64,000 bases of DNA from Phycisphaerae bacterium (GTDB lineage Bacteria; Planctomycetota; Phycisphaerae; UBA1845; Fen-1342): NCBI GenBank assembly GCA_028279405.1, contig JANQNU010000090.1, positions 85,007 through 149,006 of the forward strand, given 5' to 3'. The translations under genes were made by a program, and so were the position numbers. The notes beneath the pieces are model-generated. The model had not been told where the DNA came from. It saw nothing but the letters and a program-made list of their open reading frames with translations, and did no database searches. Below, piece after piece: positions 34,569 to 42,465 of this stretch (position 1 is the stretch's first letter; the number at the start of each line of letters is the position of its first letter).

Positions 34569-35162
34569 ATGGAGCCTCGTGACCTGCACATGGCGACGCC
34601 GGCGCCCGATCTGGCCGCGCCGGAAGTGCTGCCGCGGCCAACCATCCGTCCGCGTGAGAAGGTCGCGATGGACCTTGGCGGCGACGAGCTGATCCAGGTC
34701 ACGATCCGTCCTTCCGTCTGGTTCATCGCGCTCGTCTCCTACAAGTGGGTATTCGCAACGTTGGCGATTGCGTCGCTCCTGGTGATTACCGCCGGCGGGG
34801 TGCTGACAACCGCACATAGCATCATCTTCCAATTGCTCAGCATCTCAGCGGTTGCGCGGGTCGGCGTAGCCACGCTCCAGTGGGCCAGTCGGCTCTACGT
34901 GCTGACGAATCGCCGAATACTCTGCTTTCGCGGTGTGCTGCAAGTCGAGAAACGGGAGTGCCCGCTCGACGGTGTGGGCGAAGCGCAGCTGCTGGTCGCT
35001 GGCCTCCAGGCACAGCTCGGCCTGGGGACGTTGCGCGTCGTTCCCAGCGATCCGGAAGGCAGCCCGCCCGTCGCACTGCAATGGACGCACATTGCCCGGC
35101 CGCGCGAGATTCATGAACGCGTGTTACGTGCGATCCAGAACGCCCGCTCCGGCCGCTCGTAA
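34569..35162 (+). CDS. Bacterial PH-domain membrane protein
   Basis: A protein of 197 residues with two hydrophobic helices near the middle (about 55-76 and 80-100: 'SVWFIALVSYKWVFATLAIASLLVI', 'IIFQLLSISAVARVGVATL'). A PH-type beta domain follows (bPH_2): 'YVLTNRRILCFRGVLQVEKRECPLDGVGEAQL' and 'GTLRVVPSDPEGSPPVALQWTHIARPREIHERV'. This is the YdbS/YdbT plan, in which the domain lies on the cytoplasmic face. The function is unknown. The ATG at 34569 follows GGGAG (34554-34558); the extra in-frame sequence back to 34473 is charged and lacks a ribosome site. Confidence 0.8.
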   Translation: MEPRDLHMATPAPDLAAPEVLPRPTIRPREKVAMDLGGDELIQVTIRPSVWFIALVSYKWVFATLAIASLLVITAGGVLTTAHSIIFQLLSISAVARVGVATLQWASRLYVLTNRRILCFRGVLQVEKRECPLDGVGEAQLLVAGLQAQLGLGTLRVVPSDPEGSPPVALQWTHIARPREIHERVLRAIQNARSGRS

Positions 35163-35261
35163 CACAATGCGGTCTGCCCGCCAAACGCCCCCCCTTGGAA
35201 GCGACTTTGCGCCAACCCGCCCGAGCCCCGTTGCAACATTCGCCGGGCGTAGCGGAACAAG

Positions 35262-36677
35262 ATGACCGATTGCAAACACAACCGGGTGCTCGTCGTTGCG
35301 ATCATCGCTTCGCAATTCGCGCCACCCTTCATGTTCTCCGGCGTTGCGGTAGCACTACCGTCCATGGGTTCGGAACTGCGTGCGGGAGCGACTTCTCTCT
35401 GGCTAGTGGAAACGCTCTTTCTTGGTTGCCAGCTGGCGGTACAACTCCCGCTCGGCCGCCTCGCCGACGCCACCGACAAACGCACCCTCTACAAGCTCGG
35501 GCTCGCAACGTTCGGCGGCGCATCCGTGCTGATCGGATGTCTCTCGTGGATGCCCGCGATCCTGTTGCTACGCTGCGTTCAGGGAGCCGCCTCCGCCACC
35601 TTCGGCGTCACATCGCCGGCCATTCTCTCGGAACTGGTACCGCCGGAGCGCCGGGGGCGCGTGTTCGGCGCGCTGCTGGGGGTCGCTTACAGCGGTCTGC
35701 TGCTGGGCCCGATCATTGCGGGCGTGCTGACGAAAGCATTCGGCTGGCGAGCCGTGTTTCTGGTGGGCGCGAGCGTGCTGCTCGCCGGCGCGATAATGAT
35801 CCACATGATGATGCCTTCCGGCTGGCGTCGACCGGGCAACGTCATTCACGTGCCGAGCACCCTACTGGTGGGATTGTCCGTTCTGGGGCTCGTCACCGGC
35901 AGCGCGCTCGTGAAGGACGGACTCTCGGGATATGCGCTCCTGGCGGGCGGCCTCATTGGTAGCGCGATTTTCGTAATGCTCCAGCCGCGCCTTACGTCGC
36001 CACTGCTGGATGTTCGAACACTGGTCCAGAATCGCGTTCTCAGTCGGGCATTGCTGACGCAGCTTCTGCTGTACGTCAACGCGTTCGCGTCCATCCTGCT
36101 CATCAATCTATTCCTGCAAGTATCGCAAGGATACTCGCCACGCCAGGCCGGCCTGATCATGGCTATCGGAGCGGCGTTGATGGCAGCGATGGCACCGATC
36201 GCGGGCCGGCTCGCGGACCGCTACAACGCCGGCTTGATTGCACGGCTGGGAGCGATCGCAGTGCTCGTCAGTGCGGTGCTCGGCATGCAGTTGACCCGCG
36301 AGTCGACCTTGCTACTGATCGTACCCGTCTTGCTCGCACACGGGTTGGGGTATGCGCTGTTTGCATCGCCGAACATGACCATCATCATGAACAGCGTTCC
36401 GACGGAGCTCAGCAGCACGGCTTCGTCCTTGAGCGCCAAGGCGCGCTCACTCGGAATGGTCGTGGGCCTGATCGTCCCGAGCGTGCTGATTTCGCTCCTT
36501 ATCGGCCAGGATCCGATCGAAGATCACCCGAGCGAGCTCGTCCGCGTAATGACCATCACCTACGTCATTCTCGCGGCCCTGCTCGCACTCGCGCTGGCGA
36601 TCGCACAAGCGCCCCGCCCCGTGCCGTCCGCTCACGCACCATCGACAGCGGAATCGGATGCGCCGCCGAACCGCTGA
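35262..36677 (+). CDS. MFS efflux transporter (DHA2-like)
   Basis: A transporter of 471 residues with about 14 hydrophobic helices, as expected for DHA2-type drug/proton antiporters (EmrB/QacA). Seen: helix 1 'VVAIIASQFAPPFMFSGVAVALPSM', the loop 2-3 motif 'GRLADATDKRTLYKLG' (motif A), motif C-like 'LLGVAYSGLLLGPIIAGVLTKAFGWRAVF', and the helix-pair 'LLIVPVLLAHGLGYALFASPNM'. It expels a substrate using the proton gradient; the substrate is not predictable. It follows the PH gene by about 100 bp; the ATG at 35262 is preceded by GGAA. No regulator lies next to it. Confidence 0.88.
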   Translation: MTDCKHNRVLVVAIIASQFAPPFMFSGVAVALPSMGSELRAGATSLWLVETLFLGCQLAVQLPLGRLADATDKRTLYKLGLATFGGASVLIGCLSWMPAILLLRCVQGAASATFGVTSPAILSELVPPERRGRVFGALLGVAYSGLLLGPIIAGVLTKAFGWRAVFLVGASVLLAGAIMIHMMMPSGWRRPGNVIHVPSTLLVGLSVLGLVTGSALVKDGLSGYALLAGGLIGSAIFVMLQPRLTSPLLDVRTLVQNRVLSRALLTQLLLYVNAFASILLINLFLQVSQGYSPRQAGLIMAIGAALMAAMAPIAGRLADRYNAGLIARLGAIAVLVSAVLGMQLTRESTLLLIVPVLLAHGLGYALFASPNMTIIMNSVPTELSSTASSLSAKARSLGMVVGLIVPSVLISLLIGQDPIEDHPSELVRVMTITYVILAALLALALAIAQAPRPVPSAHAPSTAESDAPPNR

Positions 36678-36757
36678 GCCATCCCATGCTGGCCTACGTG
36701 ACCTGACCGAACGCACAATCCGGAAACGCCATCGTTGGGCGCATGGCTACCGGGTGG

Positions 36758-36779
36758 CATTGGTAGCTTGCTACCAGTG
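36758..36779. repeat. R2 dispersed palindrome (variant)
   Basis: CATTGGTAGCTTGCTACCAG-TG, 9-bp near-perfect arms around CTTG; preceded by 'gggtgg', as at other R2 copies (36845, 37033, 50274, 50362). Confidence 0.65.
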
Positions 36780-36844
36780 CTCAGGAGGTGCTTACGCGGT
36801 ATTCGCGTACGCCGCCAACGACTTGATCAGATGCACGCTCTTAA

Positions 36845-36963
36845 CACTGGCGGACAAGCCGCCAGTGCCACCCGGAAAGAAAGCATCTTGCGAGGGCAGG
36901 CGGCGTAGACGCCTGCCTCATAAAGGGAGCTTGCTCCCCCCTCGCTCGCGCTCGGGGCTCGTT
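36845..36963. repeat. Composite repeat copy A
   Basis: A 119-bp unit made of R2 (CACTGGCGG-ACAAG-CCGCCAGTG), 'ccacccgga', 'gcatcttgcgagg', 'gcaggcggcgtagacgcctg' (itself a palindrome), R3 (AGGGAGCTTGCTCCC, 36924-36938) and R1 (36939-36963). It matches copy B (37033-37151) at all but about three positions. Confidence 0.8.
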
Positions 36964-37032
36964 GTGTTGAGCGTCTGATTCGCGCCGGGGCCTTTGGCGC
37001 AGACAAAGGCCTCGCAGAGGGAGCTTGCTCCC

Positions 37033-37151
37033 CACTGGCGGACAAGCCGCCAGTGCCACCCGGAGAGAGAGCATCTTGCGAGGGCAGGCGGCGTAGACGC
37101 CTGCCTCATAAAGGGAGCTTGCTCCCCCCTCGCTTGCGCTCGGGGCTCGTT
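37033..37151. repeat. Composite repeat copy B
   Basis: The second 119-bp unit, direct orientation, starting 188 bp after copy A. Differences from A: 'ggagagagagc' for 'ggaaagaaagc' and 'cgcttgcgct' for 'cgctcgcgct'. Such near identity over GC-rich non-coding DNA points to recent copying. Confidence 0.8.
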
Positions 37152-37206
37152 CTTTGTGCCGCGGGTGAAAAGGCGCCGCGCTACCACTCGCGAAGTAGCA
37201 TGACAT

Positions 37207-37240
37207 AAAAAAAGACAGGCGCCTGTTCGGCGCCTGCCGT
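37207..37240 (-). terminator. Intrinsic terminator of the PEP-CTERM gene
   Basis: Read on the minus strand: a 10-bp stem (37238-37229 with 37223-37214, one G-T pair), 5-nt loop, then seven T residues (37213-37207). It lies about 30 nt after the gene's stop codon. Confidence 0.88.
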
Positions 37241-37266
37241 TTCGTGAGAGTAGGTGAGTTGGCGAC

Positions 37267-38082
37267 TTACTGTCGACGGCGCATGCCGAACAGGCCGACG
37301 ATGACCAAGAGCGTCGCCGAGGTGGGTTCGGGAACCCGGAAGCTGAGTGCGCTGGTGTTGAGGCCAACGTCGCCGGCTGCTTGAGCAACGCCGGTGTCTT
37401 TGTTGATGGTGAACAGATCGCCACCTTCTGCGAGCAGCAACGTGGAGCCGTCGGCGTTGAAGTCCATCCCGCCGATGGCGCCGGCACTGATGCCGCTATT
37501 GCCGACCAATTCGACGCTACCGTCCAGCGTACTGATCTTGTAGAGGCCTTCGGTGCTGCTGTCGTAGCCGTAGAGCGTGCCGGTGGCCGGGTCCATTGCG
37601 AGGCCGATGAGTTGCGTCAACCCGGTCTCGCCGATCTCGGTGAACGTCGCCGAGCCACCGAGCGAGCCGAACACGTAGAGCGAGTCGCCGGCGGTGCCGT
37701 CGCCATCATCGACCGTGACGAAGAGTCGGTTCCCGTCGTTGCTGAGGGAAGCGTCGCCGTCGCCGCTGTCGCTGAACGGGATCGTGGTGATCTGGTTGTT
37801 GACGTTGTTGTTCCAGAACCACAGTCCGCGGTCGCCGGGATCGTTCAGCGTGTCGGTGCTGACAAAGTAGTAGAACGAGTCCGGCCCATTGAAGTCCATG
37901 CCGCGATTGAAGTTGCCGTCGACGCTGCCGAGCGTTTGCTGGGAGCCGCCGGGGTCGGCGAGATCGAATGCGGTCACCGGATCGGGACTGCCGGCGGTGC
38001 TGATGAAGCCCCAGTCGGCGTCAGCGAGTGCTGCCGTCACGCCGAACGTGGCGATCAGGCAGATCGAGCAAGTGATTTTCAT
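37267..38082 (-). CDS. PEP-CTERM sorting-domain protein
   Basis: A secreted protein of 271 residues. The signal peptide is 'MKITCSICLIATFGVTAALADA'. The body is rich in Asp, Gly and Ser and looks like a beta propeller with repeated 'SLSNDGNRLFVTVDDGDG' and 'AIGGMDFNADGSTLLLAEGGDLFTIN' turns. The end 'VPEPTSATLLVIVGLFGMRRRQ' is a PEP-CTERM tail: the VPEP motif, a hydrophobic stretch and a basic end, recognised by an exosortase. It is likely part of an extracellular matrix or biofilm coat. AGGAGG 7 nt upstream fixes the ATG at 38082; the longer frame to 38163 lacks a signal peptide. Confidence 0.9.
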   Translation of the reverse strand: MKITCSICLIATFGVTAALADADWGFISTAGSPDPVTAFDLADPGGSQQTLGSVDGNFNRGMDFNGPDSFYYFVSTDTLNDPGDRGLWFWNNNVNNQITTIPFSDSGDGDASLSNDGNRLFVTVDDGDGTAGDSLYVFGSLGGSATFTEIGETGLTQLIGLAMDPATGTLYGYDSSTEGLYKISTLDGSVELVGNSGISAGAIGGMDFNADGSTLLLAEGGDLFTINKDTGVAQAAGDVGLNTSALSFRVPEPTSATLLVIVGLFGMRRRQ

Positions 38083-38344
38083 ACCCTTCCTCCTTCTCCC
38101 CCGAGAAACAGAACGTGACACCCAACCCAGCCACACGAGGCAAGCAATGCCTCCTATCTTCACACCCTAGTAGAAAAGCAAGGGTAGTTTCAACCCAAGA
38201 TTGGTGTGACACGAAAAATGGTGTTCTTTTTCATTATTGGCGGAAAAGGGGCGAATCCCGACTGTGGACGTCGATTATTGCCGGAAGGAGACCCCCTGTG
38301 GGGGCAGAACGGGGGCTTGGGTTATTGACAACCGGCGATTGGAA

Positions 38345-38673
38345 TGGGCCCTGCAGGGCTCGAACCTGCGACCAACGGATTATGCAAGCTGGTCCCGCGA
38401 TTTCCCGCGGGCTTGGACTGTCCCTTCACCCGTTCTGGGTGGGCCGCCGTCCAGTCTCTACACACGCCCGCCGACCGACTTCGCGGTCGACTGCTTGGCT
38501 CGGGATTGGCATGGGTCTTTCGACCGGTAGCGTTCCCCGACTTTGACGGCCTGCGAATTCGACGTTCCCGCCGAAAAGACCCAACGTCCGCGAGCATGCC
38601 TCGTATCGGAAACGAGGTTTAGCGTCCCGGACGCAATCAAGTCCGCCGCTCTAACCGACTGAGCTAAGGGCCC
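38345..38673 (-). tRNA. tRNA-Ile(CAU) split by a group I intron
   Basis: Exon 1 (38673-38640, 34 nt) reads GGGCCCTTAGCTCAGTCGGT then TAGAGCGGCGGACT. Exon 2 (38384-38345, 40 nt) begins CATAATCCGTTGGTCGCAGG and ends with CCTGCAGGGCCCA. Joined, they make a 74-nt cloverleaf: acceptor stem GGGCCCT/AGGGCCC, D stem GCTC/GAGC, anticodon stem GCGGA/TCCGT, T stem GCAGG/CCTGC, and anticodon CAT. The sequence resembles the E. coli tRNA-Ile(CAU) that reads AUA after lysidine modification ('CTTAGCTCAG', 'CATAATC.CTTGGTCGC'). The 3' end is not followed by CCA in the DNA, so CCA must be added. The gap between the exons is 255 nt (see the intron). It is downstream of two minus-strand genes and probably has its own promoter. 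Confidence 0.88.
38385..38639 (-). ncRNA. Group I intron in the tRNA-Ile(CAU) anticodon loop
   Basis: A 255-nt insert between positions 33 and 34 of the tRNA. Features seen: exon 1 ends in U, the last intron base is G, and the intron has CGAGCCAAGC (near 38492-38502). It also has the core block TAGAGACTGGACGGC (38460-38446) and GGTGAAGGGACAGTCC (38430-38415). GACTG (38456-38452) and CAGTC (38420-38416) pair as P7. These words match the well-known Azoarcus tRNA-Ile intron ('GTAGAGACTAGACGGC', 'GTGAAGGCATAGTCC'), a subgroup IC3 ribozyme. The intron segment GTCCG (38632-38628) can pair with exon CGGAC to form P1. No intron-encoded protein fits in 255 nt. The exact 5' splice site could shift by one nucleotide, since U33 and the next U are both candidates. 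Confidence 0.85.
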
Positions 38674-38755
38674 TATATGTTCAATGGTAGAGCGACGCCC
38701 ACCGGCGTTCAAGCAAGTCGTCCGATCCGTACTTCCCCCGTCTCGGTCCGCAGTA

Positions 38756-40063
38756 CTAGTCGTCCAACGTCGGCCGCGGCCACAGGCACACGTCGCGCTT
38801 GTCGTCGCCACCATCATCCGAACGGTCCGCGCCGACCGAGTAGAGCCGGAAGTCGTCGCTTTCGCGTTGATAGACAAGCTGCTCGTCCGTGAACGGATCG
38901 ATGATCCACGGCTCCCCGGTGAAGTTGTCGAGCGAATCGGGAAACGCTCCCGTTTCGTTGCGGTAGGCAAACAGCCGCAGGACCAGCACGGCGCCACGAT
39001 GGTGGGCCTCACCTCGCCGATAGGCTTTGCCGACGTGTCTGAAGCTTGGCACGAAGATGGCGATAATCGGATGCAATCGGCCACTCTTCACAACGTGGGC
39101 CAGAGCGTCAAACGATTGCGCATCGGGCGGACGACTATGGACGTAGACCGTTTCGTCGTAAAGCGCGTCGGCCTGACGAACCAAGCCCGGGAACGCGATC
39201 CGCGGCACTTTCCACGATTTGCCGGCCATGTTCTGCACGGCGTCGAGAAGCATCGCCCGTTCGAACTGAATGCACTGGCTGATCGGGCGGGGGCGCGCGG
39301 TCCAGGTCGCAACCCGTTCGGCCAGTTTGGCAAAGTCCGCCGACGCCGGGTTCTCAACGGGGATGTCCATCACGCCAGCGCACGCCAGATCCTGAGTCGC
39401 GAGTCCGACCATTGCTTCGATAAGCCACGACCCGGCGCCGATCATGGCACCCACCCGTTCAACCGAAGCATAGCGTTCGACAGCTTCGGCGTAGCGACCC
39501 TCGTGCAACAGCATTCGGCCTTCGACCGCTACGAGCTTGGCCAACGCGCGCATTTGGCTAAGGTGTTCGAGGAGAACTCCGGCCAGCGTCCCATCGGAGC
39601 TGGTCAACGGCCAGGTTGCATGGTCATGGCCCGCCGCTTCGCGAAACAACCGCAGCGCTTCCCGGTTTGACTCGACCCAATCTCGAAGAGCAGAATCCGC
39701 CAGCGCCGACGGATCTCCTGCCCGGGCTCGATCAGGTAGGTCGACCCGATCACCGTCGTCATCCGGCCATTCGACATAAGCGGCGTACGCGGCGTCGAAG
39801 ACCGGTGCACCGTTGGTAAGGTGCGTTTTGTCTCGCCAACGCTGGGCGTCAACCCACGCAACATAATCGACGGGATCATCCAGGTTGGGTACCGGGACAA
39901 CAATGCCCGTCGCGAGAACAGCCGGTCTTGGGTCGATGTCCGGCAGCGCACGCACTACCTTGGGAAGCAACCAGGGCTGGAGGTAGGCAAACCCAGACAG
40001 CAGTCCCACGAACAGCAGCACCACTGCCGGCGCCACGAATGCCGTCATCTTTCGCGAAATCAC
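38756..40063 (-). CDS. Membrane-anchored hypothetical protein (paralogue of the 40103 gene)
   Basis: A protein of 435 residues of unknown function. One N-terminal hydrophobic segment ('TAFVAPAVVLLFVGLLSGFAYL') anchors it; the rest is predicted outside the cytoplasm. Helical middle with 'AEGRMLLHEGRYAEAVERYA'-like repeats (actual: 'VEGRMLLHEGRYAEAVERYA'), which resembles a TPR hairpin. The end 'WIIDPFTDEQLVYQRESDDF' and 'LYSVGADRSDDGGD' is shared with its upstream neighbour. The tail resembles pseudopilin-like proteins in planctomycetes. I chose the GTG at 40063, with GGAG 5 nt upstream; ATGs at 40096 and 40048 are alternatives. It starts about 40 bp after the paralogue's stop, so the two are probably cotranscribed. 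Confidence 0.6.
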   Translation of the reverse strand: MISRKMTAFVAPAVVLLFVGLLSGFAYLQPWLLPKVVRALPDIDPRPAVLATGIVVPVPNLDDPVDYVAWVDAQRWRDKTHLTNGAPVFDAAYAAYVEWPDDDGDRVDLPDRARAGDPSALADSALRDWVESNREALRLFREAAGHDHATWPLTSSDGTLAGVLLEHLSQMRALAKLVAVEGRMLLHEGRYAEAVERYASVERVGAMIGAGSWLIEAMVGLATQDLACAGVMDIPVENPASADFAKLAERVATWTARPRPISQCIQFERAMLLDAVQNMAGKSWKVPRIAFPGLVRQADALYDETVYVHSRPPDAQSFDALAHVVKSGRLHPIIAIFVPSFRHVGKAYRRGEAHHRGAVLVLRLFAYRNETGAFPDSLDNFTGEPWIIDPFTDEQLVYQRESDDFRLYSVGADRSDDGGDDKRDVCLWPRPTLDD

Positions 40064-40102
40064 AGCTTCTCCGGTCGCTCGGCCGAGTCCCCCCATCCCG
40101 GC

Positions 40103-42085
40103 TCAGTTCTTCGGCGGACGGGGCCAGAAGCGGAGGTCGCCGACGGCATTGCGGCCGTGCTCACCTCCTTCGTCCGTCCCATTCTGCCCCAGCGAATAGA
40201 GCAGGAAATCATCGTCGACCCGCTGGTAAACGAAGCGCTCGTTGGTCAAGGGATCGACAACGAACGGTCGATCGCCGAACGCGTCGAGCGAGTCGGGGAG
40301 TTGGCCATGCTGTTGCTTGTAGGCCATGATGTTGGTCAACAGCAATGAAGCCTGCCGCGTCGTGTCAGCGCGCTTTCCCATGAAGTCGGCGCGCCCCAAT
40401 GCCGGCAGGAATGTCTTCAACATGTATCCGCCGGACTGCGTCACAAGGTCTCGGTCGATCGCAGCGAACGCCGCCTTCGATTCCGGGAACGGACGGGATG
40501 AGGCCACGACCATCCGATCGTACATCCGGTTCGCCTGGGCGACGAGTTCGTCATACTCTTCATGCTTCAGCGGAATCGGCGCTGGATCATCGTCCGATCC
40601 GGTCATGTTCACGAGCCGGTTGAACTCTTGCTCGTTGGAGTGATAGGTTCCCGAGGACTCGTCGTAATCGTAGACGCGCTGCACCGAGTCCATGAACATC
40701 GCGCGCTCGAACTGCACTGTCTCCGACATCGGCCGCGGCCGCTCGTATGCATACTCGAGCCGGGCGGCAAGGTCGATGTAATCGATCGTATCCGCATCAT
40801 GCCGCGTGGGCAGGTCCATCAGTGTTTCCGCGGTAGCCCCTTGCATCGCAACGCCGACCAGGTTTTCGATCAAGGTCGGTCCGCGCCCGGTCTGCGCGCC
40901 CGCGACCAGCGTATCCAGGTAGAGATCGATCGCATCGTCGACGCGCCCCTCCGACTCGAGTGTCCGGCCTTCGATGATCGCTGTCCGTGTCAGCTGACGC
41001 ATCGGCGAAAGATTGGGCAGCAACGCCCCGATCATGCTGCCGTCTTCGCTCTCCAGCTGCCATCCCTTGTACTCAAATAGCGTACCGTTACGGAAGTGCT
41101 GCAACGCCGTGCGGTTCTGTTGCAGCCACGTCTGGATGGCCGGGTCGGCCAATGCGCCAGGATCGCCGTCCAAGGCGCGATCCCACTGCTCCGGATCACC
41201 GTCCCACTCGACAAGGCTGTCGATCGCTTTCTGAAACTCGTCGCCCGCGTTCGGGCCGTCCGTCAGGGCCTGTTCGTTCAGCCACGCGAGGTAGTCAACC
41301 GGGTTGGACGGATCGGGCAGTGGCACATCGATCCCGGTAATCGCAACCGGATCGTTGCCGTCCGGCTGCAACTCGCCGTGGAGGGGTACAAGGTCGGCCG
41401 GCACTGGCGGGTCACCCGTCTCTTCCAGTCGCGCATTCTGCGCTCCGGGATCATCCGGCTGCCCACCGTCGCCAGCCGCGTTCGTCGACGTCCCTGCATC
41501 GTCGCCGTACAGCGCCCGCGCCACCGCCGGTGGTAAGTCGCCTCCATCGCCCTTGCCCAATACGCGAAGTCGCAGCAAATCGATACGGATGACGGCGCCC
41601 TCGCGCAGCCGAACATGAAACTCGTCGGTACCGTCGGGAAACGACATGGTCGCCCCACGTCGCCAGTCGATCGATCGGCGATCGACCTTGACGCCTTTCC
41701 AGTTGTCCTTTTCCAGCAAGTCCGGGAGCAGAAAATGGCGCAGCAGTGTGCCGTCGTGGCCGTAGATCACCAGCGCGTTCCGCGCGCCGCCGAAGCGATA
41801 TTCGTCGAGGCAGACCACGAACTTGCCGTCGTCACGAATCGCCGCTGCCAGCGGTGCAATCGTATTGACCAACGGTCGCTTCCACCGCGATTCGTCGCGT
41901 CGACCGACGCGCTCGCTCAGTTCCCCACGGCACGGTTCTCCGACACGACCGGGGCGGCCCGGTTCAACGCGCAGTCGAAACCGATCGTTCTCCGATTCCG
42001 CCTCTCGCAACGGACGGTCGGCCGCCAGACCTGACGAACCCAACATCATCGACAACAGAAGCGGAAGCGTGCGCATCCTCATCAT
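40103..42085 (-). CDS. Secreted hypothetical protein (paralogue of the 38756 gene)
   Basis: A protein of 660 residues. The N-terminus is a signal peptide ('MMRMRTLPLLLSMMLGSSGLAA'). Residues about 30-190 form an extra domain absent from the neighbour, including 'DDGKFVVCLDEYRFGGARNALVIYGHDG', which looks like a beta sandwich. A Gly/Asp linker ends near 240. The rest aligns with the next gene: 'NPVDYLAWLNEQAL', 'TAIIEGRTLESEGRVDDAIDLYLDTL', 'VVDPLTNERFVYQRVDDDFLLYSLG'. Its function is unknown. GAGGG 5 nt upstream supports the ATG at 42085. Tandem duplication with loss or gain of the N-terminal domain is likely. Confidence 0.6.
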   Translation of the reverse strand: MMRMRTLPLLLSMMLGSSGLAADRPLREAESENDRFRLRVEPGRPGRVGEPCRGELSERVGRRDESRWKRPLVNTIAPLAAAIRDDGKFVVCLDEYRFGGARNALVIYGHDGTLLRHFLLPDLLEKDNWKGVKVDRRSIDWRRGATMSFPDGTDEFHVRLREGAVIRIDLLRLRVLGKGDGGDLPPAVARALYGDDAGTSTNAAGDGGQPDDPGAQNARLEETGDPPVPADLVPLHGELQPDGNDPVAITGIDVPLPDPSNPVDYLAWLNEQALTDGPNAGDEFQKAIDSLVEWDGDPEQWDRALDGDPGALADPAIQTWLQQNRTALQHFRNGTLFEYKGWQLESEDGSMIGALLPNLSPMRQLTRTAIIEGRTLESEGRVDDAIDLYLDTLVAGAQTGRGPTLIENLVGVAMQGATAETLMDLPTRHDADTIDYIDLAARLEYAYERPRPMSETVQFERAMFMDSVQRVYDYDESSGTYHSNEQEFNRLVNMTGSDDDPAPIPLKHEEYDELVAQANRMYDRMVVASSRPFPESKAAFAAIDRDLVTQSGGYMLKTFLPALGRADFMGKRADTTRQASLLLTNIMAYKQQHGQLPDSLDAFGDRPFVVDPLTNERFVYQRVDDDFLLYSLGQNGTDEGGEHGRNAVGDLRFWPRPPKN

Positions 42086-42465
42086 CCAGCCCTCAGATTT
42101 GCAGACATCGTGTCCTACGGTCCGACTGCGCGCACGGCAACACCCGCGCTGCACAGATCTCGCTGGTATCCTATTCGAAACCCACGACCGAAACCCGTAA
42201 GTCGCAATTGAGTTTGATCCGGAAATGGGGCTCCCTTGACGCCAACCGGTTCGGGGCGCACCCTAACCACCGTCGCGATCGCTTTCGAGATCGCGGTTCG
42301 CACGCGCAAGGCCACAGGGGCCGATCGTCGGGGGCACCGGGCAACGCGCAGGTCCGATACCGATTCCATTCCGGAGTGCGCTGTCTCGTGGAGCGTGCTG
42401 ACTCCACTACTGCTGACGTTCCATGGCCGACGAGCGAATCGCGCGCGCCAGGCCTATGGCCGACA
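42086..42465. other. Intergenic stretch upstream of comEC
   Basis: About 380 bp between divergent genes. I find no RNA gene, no R1-R3 repeat and no convincing promoter; a TAGGAT on the minus strand near 42165 is a weak -10 candidate. If comEC starts further upstream than I place it, up to 258 bp of this stretch would be coding. Confidence 0.4.

Larger units (their letters stand above)
36678..37266. other. Gene-free block built of composite repeats
   Basis: About 590 bp without a gene. It holds an R2 copy (36758-36779), two 119-bp composite repeats (36845-36963 and 37033-37151), an R3 copy between them (37018-37032), and the PEP-CTERM terminator at the right end. Between the composites, 'gattcgcgccggggcctttggcgcagac' repeats words seen near uvrA. 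Frames here are translations of repeats. Confidence 0.6.

Noticed and set aside
36845..37151. Possible CRISPR array
   Set aside because: Only two 119-bp direct copies with internal palindromes and a single spacer-like interval; no regular repeats of 25-40 bp and no cas genes.
36678..37206. Short frames in the repeat block that look like conserved peptides ('TSPERKRG', 'APSASEG', 'ADKPPVPP')
   Set aside because: These are translations of the R1 and R2 repeats in different frames, not proteins; the same peptides show up wherever the repeats occur.
38345..38673. Reading the split tRNA as tRNA-Ile(UAU) or tRNA-Met
   Set aside because: A UAU reading needs an intron ending in C, against the final-G rule. 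The D arm, variable loop and 'CATAATC.GTTGGTCGC' resemble the lysidine-type tRNA-Ile rather than elongator or initiator tRNA-Met.
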